Assembly: GCA_963791225.1 (NCBI GenBank)
Contig: CAWBRV010000002.1
Coordinates: 66,761 to 130,760, forward strand
From: PALSA-612 sp963791225
GTDB taxonomy: Bacteria > Actinomycetota > Thermoleophilia > Gaiellales > Gaiellaceae
DNA: 64,000 nt
Direction of reading: 5' to 3'
Below are positions 36,595 through 45,590 of this stretch, one piece after another (position 1 is the first letter of the stretch; each line of letters opens with the position of its first letter). A program made the position numbers and the translations under genes. The notes under the pieces were generated by a model that was given only the letters and a program-made list of their open reading frames with translations, was not told the origin of the DNA and searched no databases.

Positions 36595-38529
36595 TCAGCG
36601 ACCGTCGTGGGCGAGGCTCTCCGCCCGGCGGGTCCGCAGCACCTCGGCGACTGACCAGGCCTGGAACGGGCAGCCGGTGGCGCCGTGCGGCGGGTCTCCG
36701 TCCGCGGTCTCGGAGATCGAGCCGAGGCCCCATTCGCCGAGGTGCGCCTCGAGGCCGTCGAGGAGCCCGCCGACCGGGATGCCGGCGCGGACCGACGCGT
36801 CGACGTACGGCCCGAGCAGCCACGGCCAGACGGTGCCCTGGTGATAGGCGGCGTCGCGCTCGGCCGGCGAGCCCCGGTGCTGCGGCCGGTAGCGCGGATC
36901 GTCCGGTGCGAGCGAGCGAAGGCCGATCGGGGTGAGCAGCGACCGGCAGGCCGCGACGATGCTCCGCGCTGCCGGGTTGGCCGCGCCGTCGAGGAACGGC
37001 CCGCGCGGCAGGGAGACCGCCAGCAACTGGTTCGGGCGCACCGAGGCATCGTCGCCACCGGGCCCGTCGATCACGTCGAGCGCGCCGAGTCCGTCTGCAC
37101 GCAGGAAGCGCGCGAGGAACGATTCGCGCGCGCTGTCGGCGAGGGCGGACCACCGGTGGCGCGAGTCGGCACCCGGCGCGAGCCGGCTCGCCACCTCGAG
37201 CGTCTCGATCCAGAGCGCGTTGACCTCGACCGGCTTGCCCGCGCGCGGCGTGACGGGCACGCCGTCGATACGGGCGTCCATCCAGGTGAGGGCCCAGCCG
37301 TCGGCCCCCTGGCGCAAGAGACCGTCGACCGGGTCGATCCCGATCCCGAAGCGGGTGCCGGCGACGTGGCGCTCGACGATCCGGTCGACGACGTACCCGA
37401 GTTCCCCGCCCAGGTCGTCGTCCCCGGTGATCGCGACATGCCGGTCGAGGGCATGGACGAACCACAACGTCCCGTCCACGGTGTTGTACTCGAGCAAGCC
37501 GGTGTCGGCGGTGTTCGCGAGCATTCCTTCCGAAAGGGTCGCGGCCGTGGTGCGCAGGACCTCCCGTCCCTCGTCCCAGCGGTTGGGGCTGAGGTAGAGG
37601 CCCTCGTACGAGGTCAACAGGTCGCGCGACCATTCGCCGAACCACGGGTAGCCGGCGACGGCCGTCGGTCGTCCCGTCGTCTCGATCACGAACTGGTCGG
37701 CGGCGAGCACGAGCTGAGCATCGATCTCGTCTGTCGCGCCCGCCCGCCGGAGCAGCTCGTCGGCCCGCGTTCGCGCCGCCGCGACGATCGCGGTTGCCGC
37801 CGGGAGCGTCCCGTCGAACGGAGCCGCAGCCGCGGTCAGCTCGTGACAGTCGCCGGGCACGAGGTCGACGGCGAACGTGCCCGCCGCCCAGACGTCCTCG
37901 CGGTCGTTCAGGCCGCGCGCAGCCTCCTCTCGTGCGCGGACCCCGCGGTACCACTCGCCTCCCACAGCCCAGCCTGCGCCAGCAACCCGGTAGGCGCCCT
38001 CGAACACGAATCCGTCGACCGTCGACGCGACCGCCGGCGCGCCGTTCGCGAACCGCTCGCCGTGCACGCTTCGCCACGTGCAGAGCGGCGTCAGCTCGAG
38101 CCGCACCGGCCGGTCGGCGCGGAGCAGCCGGTGCACGACCCCGACGGCGGGCCGGCCGGCCGTCATCGCGAGCTCCCGTTCGACGACGATCTCACCGACC
38201 TGCCAGCGCCAGCGGGGGACGCCGCGGTCGAGCTCGAACGTGGCGAGCAGCTCGTGTCCCCGTGGATCGACGGTCCCGCCGGCCCATTCGTCCGTGCCGA
38301 GCCGGTGGCGGGCGTCGCCCACGACCAGCACGGGCTCGAGCGCGACCAGCCCGAGCATGCGGCTTCCCGGCCCGTCGACGGCGACGGCGAGCAGACCGTG
38401 GTAGCGGCGCGTGCGGAGTCCCGCGACCGTGCCCATCGCATAGCCGCCCACACCGTCCGCCACGAGCCATTCCCGCTTCGACGCCTCTTCGAGCGTGCCG
38501 CAGCCCTGAGGGCCGAAGCCGATGGTCAC
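36595..38529 (-). CDS. glycogen debranching enzyme (amylo-alpha-1,6-glucosidase type)
   Basis: 644 residues. N-terminal beta domain (REWLVADGVGGYAMGTVAGL, RTRRYHGLLAVAVDGP) then an alpha/alpha toroid of the GH133-like GDE_C family: YPWFGEWSRDLLTSYEGLYL, EYNTVDGTLWFVHALDRH, ALTWMDARIDGVPVTPRAGK, VEVNALWIETL and AYHQGTVWPWLLGPYVDA. The acid residues Asp in WSRD and in TWMD are candidates for catalysis. It removes alpha-1,6 branches from glycogen. The GTG overlaps the stop of the upstream GH63-like gene. Intact, unlike its neighbours. Confidence 0.88.
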   Translation of the reverse strand: MTIGFGPQGCGTLEEASKREWLVADGVGGYAMGTVAGLRTRRYHGLLAVAVDGPGSRMLGLVALEPVLVVGDARHRLGTDEWAGGTVDPRGHELLATFELDRGVPRWRWQVGEIVVERELAMTAGRPAVGVVHRLLRADRPVRLELTPLCTWRSVHGERFANGAPAVASTVDGFVFEGAYRVAGAGWAVGGEWYRGVRAREEAARGLNDREDVWAAGTFAVDLVPGDCHELTAAAAPFDGTLPAATAIVAAARTRADELLRRAGATDEIDAQLVLAADQFVIETTGRPTAVAGYPWFGEWSRDLLTSYEGLYLSPNRWDEGREVLRTTAATLSEGMLANTADTGLLEYNTVDGTLWFVHALDRHVAITGDDDLGGELGYVVDRIVERHVAGTRFGIGIDPVDGLLRQGADGWALTWMDARIDGVPVTPRAGKPVEVNALWIETLEVASRLAPGADSRHRWSALADSARESFLARFLRADGLGALDVIDGPGGDDASVRPNQLLAVSLPRGPFLDGAANPAARSIVAACRSLLTPIGLRSLAPDDPRYRPQHRGSPAERDAAYHQGTVWPWLLGPYVDASVRAGIPVGGLLDGLEAHLGEWGLGSISETADGDPPHGATGCPFQAWSVAEVLRTRRAESLAHDGR

Positions 38530-41171
38530 GTATGCGCCTCCGGCACGTCCCCCGACATCAGCTGGCTGAGCGTCTGTGAGCGCGCGCCGTGGGCACGCAG
38601 GATCAGCTCGGCCACGAGCCCCGTCCAGCCGGTCTGGTGGCTCGCTCCCAGCCCCGCCCCGTTGTCGCCGTGGAAGTACTCGTTGAAGAGAATGTTGTCC
38701 TTCCACGCAGGGTCGCTCTGGAGGCGCTCGACCCGGCCGAAGCACGGCCGCCGCCCGTCCGCGCCGACGAGGAAGGTCGAGATCAACCGCTGCTGCAGGT
38801 CGGCGGCGATCTTGTCGAGCGTCAGCTCCTTCCCGGAGCCGGTCGGGTACTCGAGCTTGAGGTTGTCGCCGAAGAACCGCGCGTAGCGGCCGAGCGCCTC
38901 GACGACGAGGAAGTTGACCGGCATCCAGATCGGCCCGCGCCAGTTCGAGTTGCCGCCGAACATCCCGGTGGTCGACTCGGCTGGCTCGTAGTCGATGCTC
39001 GCGGTCGTGCCGTCGACGTCGAGCTCGAACGGGTGCTCGGCGTGCCAGCGCGACACGGCCCGCAATCCGTACGGCGAGAGGAACTCCGACTCGTCGAAGA
39101 CGCGCTCCAGGAGGCGCAGGACACGGCTCACCTCGACGACGCCGAGGAGCAGGCGGCGGTCGCCCGGCCCGCCCCCGACCGGATGTGCGGACAGGAGCAT
39201 GTCCGCCGCGCGCTTGTTGACGGTCTCGGCGCGGTCGACCACGTCCTCGTCGATCGCCGCGACCCCGAGCAGGGGCAGGATGCCGACGATCGAGCGCACC
39301 TTGACGGGGAACGACCGGCCGTCTGCGAGGCGCAGTTGGTCGTAGAAGAAACCGTCGGTCTCGTCCCACAGATCCTGGGATTCGAGCGCGTCCGAGATCA
39401 GGGCGAAATGCTCGAGGAACTTCAGCACGAGGTCGTTCGCCGGTCGCCCGCGTGCGTTGAGGATCGACGCCATCGCCGCCATGCTGAGCGCGTAGAAGCC
39501 CATCCAGCCCGTGCCGTCGGACTGCTCGAGCATCTGCCCCTGCGGCAGATGCGACCGGTCGATCGGCCCGATGTTGTCGAGCCCGAGGAATCCGCCCTCG
39601 AAGACGTTCGAACCGTCGCGGTCCTCGCGGTTCACCCACCAGGTGAAGTTGACGAGCAGCTTGTCGAAGATGCGGCTGAGGAACGCGACATCGCGGCCGC
39701 CGTCGATCGCGAACACCTCGACTGCCGCCCACGCCTGCACCGGCGGGTTGACGTCGTCGAACGACCATTCGTAGGCCGCCAGCGCGCCGTTCGGGTGCTG
39801 GAACCACTCGCGACACAGCAGGATGAGCTGGTACTTCGCGAAGGCCGGGTCGACGCGGGCGAGCGCGACGCAATGGAAGGCGAGGTCCCAGGCGGCGAAC
39901 CACGGGTACTCCCACTTGTCCGGCATCGACATGATGTCGAAGGCGTCGAACGACCTCCAGCGTGCGTTGCGCCCCTGGAGTCGGGACGCGGGCGGTGTCG
40001 GCTGCGTCGGGTCGCCGTCGAGCCAGCGTGCGACGTCGTAGAAGTAGAGCTGCTTGCTCCAGAGCATGCCGGCGAGCGCCTGGCGGAGCACGAGTGCCTC
40101 GTCCTTCGAAGTCGCGGCCGGGGTCAGCTCGGCGTAGAACTCGTCCGCGTCGTCGAGGCGGGCGGCTGCGACCGCGTCGAAGTCGGCCCAGGGATCGCCG
40201 CCGCGCACCGCCGGGCGAAGCCTGAGGCGCAGCGTCCTGGTCTCGCCGGGCTCGACCTCGACCTGGTACCAGAACGCGGCCTTCGTACCCGCCGCGGCGG
40301 CCACGGTGTCCGCGCCCGCGACGACGTGGTCGTTGATCCCGTCCTTCGGCGTCGCGCTCGCCGACGCCGCGCCGAAGAGAAGCTCCGCGTTCGTCTCGTT
40401 GTCGCAGAACACCATCGTCGGCTCGCCCTGCGCCACGAGCTCGAGCTGGCCGAGGAACGGGTGCTCGGTGACGAGACGCGCCGCGCCGCCCGCGCGCAGC
40501 TCCGGCTTCTCCGCGTCCACGTCCCACGCCCACGTGTTGCGATACCAAGCCGTGGGGAGGACGTGCAGCGTGTCGGCCTCCGGCCCTGCGTTCGTGACGC
40601 GGATCGTCATCAGGAGGTCATGCGGATCGCCCTTCGCGTAGTCGACCTCGACGATCCAGTAGCGGTCGTCGTCGAACGCGCCAGTGTCGAGCAGCTCGTA
40701 CTCGGGGTCGAGCTTTCCGCGCCGCGCGTTCTCCTCGGCGAGGTCCTCGTAGGGATATGCCGCCTGCGGATAGTGGTAGCGCCAGCGGTTCCAGGCGTGG
40801 CTCGGCAGCGCGTCGAGGTACCACCAGTACTCCTTGGCGTCCTCGCCGTGGTTGCCCTGGTTGCCGGTGAGGCCGAAGATCCGCTCTTTCAGGATCGAGT
40901 CGCGACCGTTCCAGAGGGCGAGCGCGAGACAGAGACGCTGCTCGACGTCGGAGAAGCCGGCGAGTCCGTCCTCGCCCCAGCGGTAGGCGCGGGAGCGGGC
41001 GTGGTCGTGAGGCAGGTACTCCCAGGCCGTCCCACCCGGGCTGTAGTCCTCCCGCACGGTGCCCCACTGCCGCTCGCTCAGATACGGCCCCCACTGGTAC
41101 CAGTCACCGGCCTGCCGCAAGCCGTTCTCGAGCTGGCCGAAGGTCTCGACCCGGTCGCGTTCGATGCTCAT
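38526..41171 (-). CDS. GH63-like glucosidase (MGH1-like)
   Basis: 881 residues. C-terminal (alpha/alpha)6 barrel related to GH63 mannosyl-oligosaccharide glucosidase and bacterial mannosylglycerate/glucosylglycerate hydrolases: PDKWEYPWFAAWDLAFHCVA, WSFDDVNPPVQAWA, GNSNWRGPIWMPVNFLVVEA and FNEYFHGDNGAGLGASHQTG. N-terminal half is a beta-sandwich with GNHGEDAKEYWWYLD. No signal peptide. Probably hydrolyses an intracellular glucoside such as a compatible solute or alpha-glucan. First gene of the minus-strand operon; the promoter hexamer TAGAGT is 32 bases upstream. Confidence 0.85.
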   Translation of the reverse strand: MSIERDRVETFGQLENGLRQAGDWYQWGPYLSERQWGTVREDYSPGGTAWEYLPHDHARSRAYRWGEDGLAGFSDVEQRLCLALALWNGRDSILKERIFGLTGNQGNHGEDAKEYWWYLDALPSHAWNRWRYHYPQAAYPYEDLAEENARRGKLDPEYELLDTGAFDDDRYWIVEVDYAKGDPHDLLMTIRVTNAGPEADTLHVLPTAWYRNTWAWDVDAEKPELRAGGAARLVTEHPFLGQLELVAQGEPTMVFCDNETNAELLFGAASASATPKDGINDHVVAGADTVAAAAGTKAAFWYQVEVEPGETRTLRLRLRPAVRGGDPWADFDAVAAARLDDADEFYAELTPAATSKDEALVLRQALAGMLWSKQLYFYDVARWLDGDPTQPTPPASRLQGRNARWRSFDAFDIMSMPDKWEYPWFAAWDLAFHCVALARVDPAFAKYQLILLCREWFQHPNGALAAYEWSFDDVNPPVQAWAAVEVFAIDGGRDVAFLSRIFDKLLVNFTWWVNREDRDGSNVFEGGFLGLDNIGPIDRSHLPQGQMLEQSDGTGWMGFYALSMAAMASILNARGRPANDLVLKFLEHFALISDALESQDLWDETDGFFYDQLRLADGRSFPVKVRSIVGILPLLGVAAIDEDVVDRAETVNKRAADMLLSAHPVGGGPGDRRLLLGVVEVSRVLRLLERVFDESEFLSPYGLRAVSRWHAEHPFELDVDGTTASIDYEPAESTTGMFGGNSNWRGPIWMPVNFLVVEALGRYARFFGDNLKLEYPTGSGKELTLDKIAADLQQRLISTFLVGADGRRPCFGRVERLQSDPAWKDNILFNEYFHGDNGAGLGASHQTGWTGLVAELILRAHGARSQTLSQLMSGDVPEAHT

Positions 41172-41452
41172 GTGAACCCCCCGAGGTAACCCGCGATCTG
41201 GAAACTCTAGGCGGTCCCGTGTCGAGCCTCGTCATCCCGATCGGACGAACGGGCCAGCAGTCGGCGCTCGACGCTGCTTGTCCCGTGTGGCCGATCCTGC
41301 AGATACGACGGCCGCCTCCGCCTTGATTTCTTGCCGGCGTCGCATCATTCTGCGCCTACTAAGGCTCGAAACTGCAGCTCAAGATTGGCCGGATCTTTGC
41401 ACTAGCAGTTGAGGGAAGATCCTTTAGAAGCGAGACGGAAGGAGCTTGACCC
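41172..41452. other. 281-base divergent intergenic region
   Basis: Separates the minus-strand carbohydrate operon from the plus-strand sialidase-like gene. It holds the TAGAGT element of the former (41204-41209) and the GGAAGGAG ribosome site of the latter (41437-41444). The middle is less G+C-rich (TTGATTTCTTGCCGG, CATCATTCTG). No gene or repeat is seen in the rest. Confidence 0.5.
41204..41209 (-). promoter_or_regulatory. -10 hexamer TAGAGT of the carbohydrate operon
   Basis: Minus-strand TAGAGT; transcription is predicted near 41197, giving a leader of about 26 bases with a G-rich stretch (GGGGGG) a few bases before the ATG at 41171. Confidence 0.45.
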
Positions 41453-42937
41453 GTGCTGAACCGACTCGTGTAGCCCTTCTGGGCGTGCGCTGCGCTCGCC
41501 GGCTGCGCGCTCGCAGGCGTCGCCTCTGCAGGAGGCGGCGGGAATCCGATGAACGGTGCGAAGCCGACCTGGTGGCCGAAGCTCCAGCATGTCTCGGCTC
41601 CGGGATTCCTCGCCAACCCCGCGTCGCCGACCATGAGCATCAGCGTCGGCGCGAACGTCGACGTCAGCAACGAGGTCGGCCCGCAGAGCGAGACCTCGAT
41701 CGCCACCAAGCCGAGCAACACCAGGATCGTCGTTGCCGGCTCGAACGAGATCGACAGGCTGCCGATGCGCGGTTACTTCTCGTCCGACGGCGGCAAGACG
41801 TACGGAGGCATCGACCTTCCCCTGCCGCCGGCGACGAAGTCGAACGGGTTCGACTTCGGCTCCGACCCGGGCGTTGCCTGGGATTCCTTCGGCAACGGCT
41901 ATTACTCCTACATCGTTGTCTTCTTCAGCTCAGGTGGAGCCGTCGTCGGCAGCGAGTTGGCGGTCGCACGCACTTCGGACAACGGGCTCCCGTGGACGCC
42001 GACGTGCTTCAACTTCGAGAACGGCGGCGCCAAGTTCAACGACAAGCCGATGATCGCGGTCGACAACAACCCGGGCAGCCCACACTTCGGGACGATCTAC
42101 GTCGCCTGGGACACCACGAACGGAATGCAGGGCAAGCCGAGTACAACCGGCGTCGTCGTCAGCCACTCGACAGATCGCGGCGTCAGCTTCTCGCCGCCGG
42201 TGTTCGCGAGCGACACGCACGGCGGCCCGCGCTTCGGCATCGGCGCCGACCCGTTCGTCGCGCCCGACGGGGCAGTGCACGTGGCCTGGCACGACCAATC
42301 GAACGCGATCGTCGAGTCGAGCTCGACCGACGGGGGCAATTCCTTCGGCGCGACGCACCTGATCGCGTCGACGATCGTCTCCCTCGACGTCGCCGCGCCC
42401 GCGGAGAGCACGCGGCGCGTCCTCGTCTACCCCTTCTGCGAGAGCGATCGCAGCAGCGGCCCCAACAGGGGCACGCTCTATTGCGTATGGGAGGACGAGA
42501 CGACCACCGGCGATGGCCTGGACGTGTTCTCCTCGCGCTCGACCGACGGCGGTCTGAGCTGGTCCGCGCCGCTGCGAGTCAACGACGACGCACACGGTCT
42601 GGAGAACGACCAGTTCTACCAGTGGCTCTCCGTCGACCCCTCGAACGGCTCGCTCAACGTCAGCTTCTACGACACCAGGCTCGACCCGACTCACCTGAGC
42701 ACGAACGTGTTCTACACACGATCGACAGACGGCGGGCTCTCCTTCGTTCCGAATGTCCGCGTCACCGACGCGTCGACGAACGAGACCTGCTGCGGGGCGC
42801 AGCTTGGAGACCAGTACGGGGACTACGAGGGAATCTCGGCGGTGAACGGCGTCGTCCGGCCGATCTGGACCGACCGACGGGTTGCCGTCCAGGCGCTGAA
42901 CGAGGAGATCTTCTCGGCGACGATCACGACCCACTAG
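41453..42937 (+). CDS. secreted sialidase-like beta-propeller protein with in-frame amber codon
   Basis: GGAAGGAG lies eight bases before GTG 41453. Reading in one frame, VLNRLV is followed by TAG at 41471-41473, then PFWACAALAGCALAGVASA, together a textbook signal peptide interrupted by one stop at codon 7; TGG or a similar codon was probably meant. The body (from ATG 41549, the first start after the stop) carries BNR/Asp-box repeats: SSDGGKTYGG, STDRGVSFSP, SSTDGGNSFG, STDGGLSWSA, STDGGLSFVP. These mark a six-bladed sialidase-type propeller, although catalytic arginines cannot be assigned. Without readthrough or correction the protein could not be exported from this start. Confidence 0.8.
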
Positions 42938-43063
42938 CGGGCGGTCGGCTGCTGATCCGGGTACTCGAGGGGCTGCTCCGTCGAAGCGGGCCAGCCCCTC
43001 GATCGACGCATGACCTCGCCTGGCGAGGAGCGTCCAGGACTGACTGCAACATCTGACCAACAA

Positions 43064-43086
43064 GAAAAGCCCTGTTTCCAGGGCCT
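43064..43086 (-). terminator. rho-independent terminator of tRNA-Ala
   Basis: On the minus strand, GCCCTG-GAAA-CAGGGC (43084-43069) is followed by TTTTCTTG, a classical hairpin plus U-run, eight to ten bases after the tRNA 3' end. Confidence 0.85.
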
Positions 43087-43093
43087 TTCGGTA

Positions 43094-43166
43094 TGGAGCG
43101 TACCGGGATCGAACCGGTGACCTCCGGCTTGCAAAGCCGGCGCTCTCCCAGCTGAGCTAACGCCCC
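43094..43166 (-). tRNA. tRNA-Ala(TGC)
   Basis: 73 bases on the minus strand. Acceptor GGGGCGT pairs with ACGCTCC, including the G3:U70 pair that identifies alanine tRNA. D arm AGCTCAGCTGGGAGAGC, anticodon stem-loop CCGGCTTTGCAAGCCGG with TGC, T arm CCGGTTCGATCCCGG, discriminator A. The CCA end is not encoded. Confidence 0.97.
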
Positions 43167-43234
43167 CAACCAGTCAACCCAGAGCCGTCCCATCTTAGAG
43201 AGACGGGACGGCCGTGGGTTCGGGGGGCCCCTAT

Positions 43235-43489
43235 CTAGGCTGCGCGCTCCAGCCGCTCTTCGTGGCGGGCGCGCTGGATGATCTCGTCACGTTCGCCGAA
43301 GCGGATGCGAGCTCGCTCGATCCGGTGCTCTTCCCACAGCTTCGCGATCTCGTCCTCGAGGCTCGCGTGCTCGGCGGTCAGAGCCGCATCGTGCCGCTCG
43401 CTCAGCACGCGCAGGAGTTGCGCGCGCCGCTCGGTCAGCGCTTCGATCTCTGTTCGGATGTCGTTTAGTGATCGCACAATCGTTTTCAA
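43235..43489 (-). CDS. small coiled-coil protein, unknown function
   Basis: 84 residues from a TTG (KTIVRSLNDIRTEIEALTE) or 80 from GTG 43477. Nearly all alpha-helical with heptad spacing: RRAQLLRVLSERHDAALTAE, HASLEDEIAKLWEEHRIERA. Very rich in Arg and Glu, no cysteine, no membrane segment. It lies between tRNA-Ala and the LysR gene on the same strand. No family recognised. Confidence 0.6.
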   Translation of the reverse strand: MKTIVRSLNDIRTEIEALTERRAQLLRVLSERHDAALTAEHASLEDEIAKLWEEHRIERARIRFGERDEIIQRARHEERLERAA

Positions 43490-43520
43490 CGAGTTCGCGA
43501 AACCCGATATTCCGGTTTGC

Positions 43521-44459
43521 TCAGGCTGCTTGCGACTCGTCCTGGAGCCGCTCGCAGAGCTGTTCCGCGGCCTCGACGAACGCGCTTGCCGCCGGCGTCC
43601 GCAGCCGGTCGCGATGCCAGGCGACGCCGATCAGCCGCGCCGGTACGCGGTCACCGAGGTCGACGACGCCGATCCGGTCGTCGCCCGGGTCGACGGTCAG
43701 GAGCGGCACGAGCGCGACGCCGATTCCGGCGGCGACCATCCCCTGCACCGTGTAGTTGTCGTCCGAGCGGAAGACGACACGCGGCTCGCGCCCGGCGACG
43801 CGGAGGCGCTCCTCGACCTGCTCGGTCGTGCGGCACGAGCGGTAGCCGATCAGCGGCAGCTCGACGATCTCGCGGAGCGTCGGCGTCCGGCCGCGCTGCG
43901 CGAGCGGTGAGTCCTTCGGCACGAGCAGCACGTAGGGATCGCGCATCAGCTCCATCGACTCGAACGGCCCCAGGGGCAACGGGTAGACGACGAAGCTGAG
44001 ATCGACCTCGCCGCTCTCGATCAGTCTGAGCAGCTCGCGGTCGTCGGCCGACTCGACGAGCGTCACGTCGATCTTCGGCCAGTCGTCGCGGAAGTGAAGG
44101 AGAAGCGTGGGGAGGACGCGCGCGCCGACGCTCTGGTAGGTGCCGATCCGCAGCGGGCCGGCGTCGCCGGCGCCCAGGGCGCTCATGTCTGCCTGAGCTG
44201 CGCTCAGTCGGGCCGTGATGCCGTCCGCGTGCGTGAGCAGGAGTTGGCCCGCCTCGGTGAGCGAGATCGGCTTCGGACCGCCGGGCCGTTCGACGAGGCG
44301 CTGGCCGACGATGCGCTCGAGCACCGCGATCTGCTGGCTGATCGCCGACTGCGTGTAGCCGAGGCGCGAGGCCGCGCGGCCGAACGAGCCTTCCTCGGCG
44401 ACGGCCTTGAGCGCGATCAGGTGCCGCAGCTCCAATCCCATCCATGCATCAGTCTGCAT
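43521..44459 (-). CDS. LysR-family transcriptional regulator
   Basis: 312 residues. N-terminal winged helix: LELRHLIALKAVAEEGSFGR AASRLGYTQSAISQQIAVLE region, the recognition helix being YTQSAISQQIAVLE. Periplasmic-binding-protein-like effector domain follows (GPLRIGTYQSVGARVLPTLL, IGYRSCRTTEQVEERL, GMVAAGIGVALVPLLTVDPG). Start: ATG 44459 fits the TACTAT hexamer at 44471-44476 with almost no leader; ATG 44445 (GLELRHL) is the alternative. Divergent from the small membrane peptide and the EamA exporter, which it probably controls. Confidence 0.92.
   Translation of the reverse strand: MQTDAWMGLELRHLIALKAVAEEGSFGRAASRLGYTQSAISQQIAVLERIVGQRLVERPGGPKPISLTEAGQLLLTHADGITARLSAAQADMSALGAGDAGPLRIGTYQSVGARVLPTLLLHFRDDWPKIDVTLVESADDRELLRLIESGEVDLSFVVYPLPLGPFESMELMRDPYVLLVPKDSPLAQRGRTPTLREIVELPLIGYRSCRTTEQVEERLRVAGREPRVVFRSDDNYTVQGMVAAGIGVALVPLLTVDPGDDRIGVVDLGDRVPARLIGVAWHRDRLRTPAASAFVEAAEQLCERLQDESQAA
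44444..44459. promoter_or_regulatory. palindrome ATGCA-N6-TGCAT over the LysR start
   Basis: ATGCATCAGTCTGCAT is a perfect 5+5 inverted repeat with six-base spacer, matching the size of LysR half-site pairs. It covers the start codon of the regulator gene, where binding would block its own expression. Confidence 0.35.
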
Positions 44460-44470
44460 AATGGAGTCAA

Positions 44471-44476
44471 ATAGTA
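44471..44476 (-). promoter_or_regulatory. -10 hexamer TACTAT of the LysR gene
   Basis: Minus-strand TACTAT lies 11 bases before ATG 44459, in a locally A+T-rich stretch of about 60 bases shared with the divergent genes. Confidence 0.45.
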
Positions 44477-44523
44477 ACACGATTTGTGCTAATGAAGCTT
44501 GGACTGGCACGCTGTCTGTCGTT

Positions 44524-44637
44524 ATGACAGCTATCTGGCTCCTCCTGCCGCTTGCGCTGATCGTGCTCGCCCCGCTGGCCGGGTCTCGCGACCTGCCCTA
44601 CCGGGAAAAGCGCGGCTCCTGGCGGAACTACCGGTAG
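44524..44637 (+). CDS. 37-residue membrane peptide upstream of the exporter
   Basis: ATG 44524 opens TAIWLLLPLALIVLAPLAGS, one membrane segment, followed by the charged tail RDLPYREKRGSWRNYR. It sits in the LysR/EamA divergent region, seven bases before the exporter start, so it could be co-expressed. No ribosome site is evident and length makes chance possible. Confidence 0.35.
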   Translation: MTAIWLLLPLALIVLAPLAGSRDLPYREKRGSWRNYR

Positions 44638-44644
44638 ACGGTTC

Positions 44645-45577
44645 GTGAACGGCCCGGCGGGCTCCGCTCGCGTCTGGGCCGCGCTCGCGGTCGTCTACGT
44701 CGTCTGGGGCTCGACCTACCTCTTCATCCTGATCGCGAGCCGGACGCTCCCCGTGTTCGTGATGTCGTCGCTCCGCTTCTCGATCGCGGGCGGACTGCTC
44801 TACGCCTGGTCGATCCGCCGCGGCGACACGAAGGGCGATCGCCCGGGCCGTCGCGAATGGGCTGCCGCGACCGTCGTCGGCGCTGCGCTGTTCCTGGTCG
44901 GGAACGCGGGCGTCGCCTGGGCCGAGAAGCGGGTCGACACCGGCGTCGCCTCGCTGATCATCGCCGCCGTGCCGCTGTGGATGGCGCTCTTCGATCGTTT
45001 CGCCTGCGGACAGCGCCTCAGCCGCACAGCCGTGATCGGGCTCGCCCTGGGCTTCGCCGGAGTCGCCCTGCTCGCCTGGCCGACCGGGCCGAGCCACATC
45101 GACGTCGCCGGTGCGATCGCGCTCCTCGTCGCGGGCGCCGGCTGGGCGTCGGGCTCGCTCTACTCGCGCCGCGCGCCGCTTCCGCGGCGGCCGTTCGTGA
45201 GCGCGAGCATGCAGATGCTCGCAGGCGGCGTGCTGCTCGCGATCGTCGCTGCGGCGACGGGCGAGATCACAGACGTCCACGACGTGTCGACGACCTCGAT
45301 CCTGGCGTTGCTCTACCTGATCGTGTTCGGATCCTGGCTCGCGTTCACGTGCTATTCGTGGCTCCTCCGCAGGACACGGACATCCCTCGTCTCGACCTAT
45401 GCGTACGTGAACCCGCTGGTCGCGGTCTTCCTCGGCTGGGCGGTCGAGAACGAGTCGATCAGCCCGCGCACGGTCGTCGCGGGCGTCGTGATCCTGGCCG
45501 CGGTCGCGCTGATCGTGACGCCGCCGAAGGGCGAGACGGCGACCGAGCCCGCGCCGGTTCCGGTCCGCGGCCGGTAG
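44645..45577 (+). CDS. EamA/DMT-family transporter
   Basis: 310 residues, ten membrane segments in two five-helix EamA repeats. First: AALAVVYVVWGSTYLFILIA and GNAGVAWAEKRVDTGVASLI; second: GWASGSLYSRRAPLP and SLVSTYAYVNPLVAVFLGWA, with the DMT motif ending in a glycine-rich helix VVAGVVILAAVALIVTPP. Such proteins mostly export amino acids, nucleosides or drugs. Divergent from a LysR gene, a very common exporter-regulator pair. Confidence 0.9.
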   Translation: MNGPAGSARVWAALAVVYVVWGSTYLFILIASRTLPVFVMSSLRFSIAGGLLYAWSIRRGDTKGDRPGRREWAAATVVGAALFLVGNAGVAWAEKRVDTGVASLIIAAVPLWMALFDRFACGQRLSRTAVIGLALGFAGVALLAWPTGPSHIDVAGAIALLVAGAGWASGSLYSRRAPLPRRPFVSASMQMLAGGVLLAIVAAATGEITDVHDVSTTSILALLYLIVFGSWLAFTCYSWLLRRTRTSLVSTYAYVNPLVAVFLGWAVENESISPRTVVAGVVILAAVALIVTPPKGETATEPAPVPVRGR

Positions 45578-45578
45578 C

Positions 45579-45584
45579 TACGCT
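45579..45584 (+). promoter_or_regulatory. -10 hexamer TACGCT of yceD, leaderless
   Basis: TACGCT ends six bases before GTG 45591. It favours the GTG over the ATG at 45597. Confidence 0.45.
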
Positions 45585-45590
45585 GAGCGA

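Noticed and set aside
35270..42937. Reassignment of TAG as a sense codon, from the two in-frame amber codons
   Set aside because: Many genes here end properly at TAG (sucA, hyuB, ndh-side neighbours, sialidase itself), so TAG is a normal stop in this genome.
43061..43086. Terminator of the sialidase gene on the plus strand
   Set aside because: The U-run lies on the minus-strand side (TTTTCTTG), so the hairpin belongs to tRNA-Ala; on the plus strand it is followed only by CTTTCGG.
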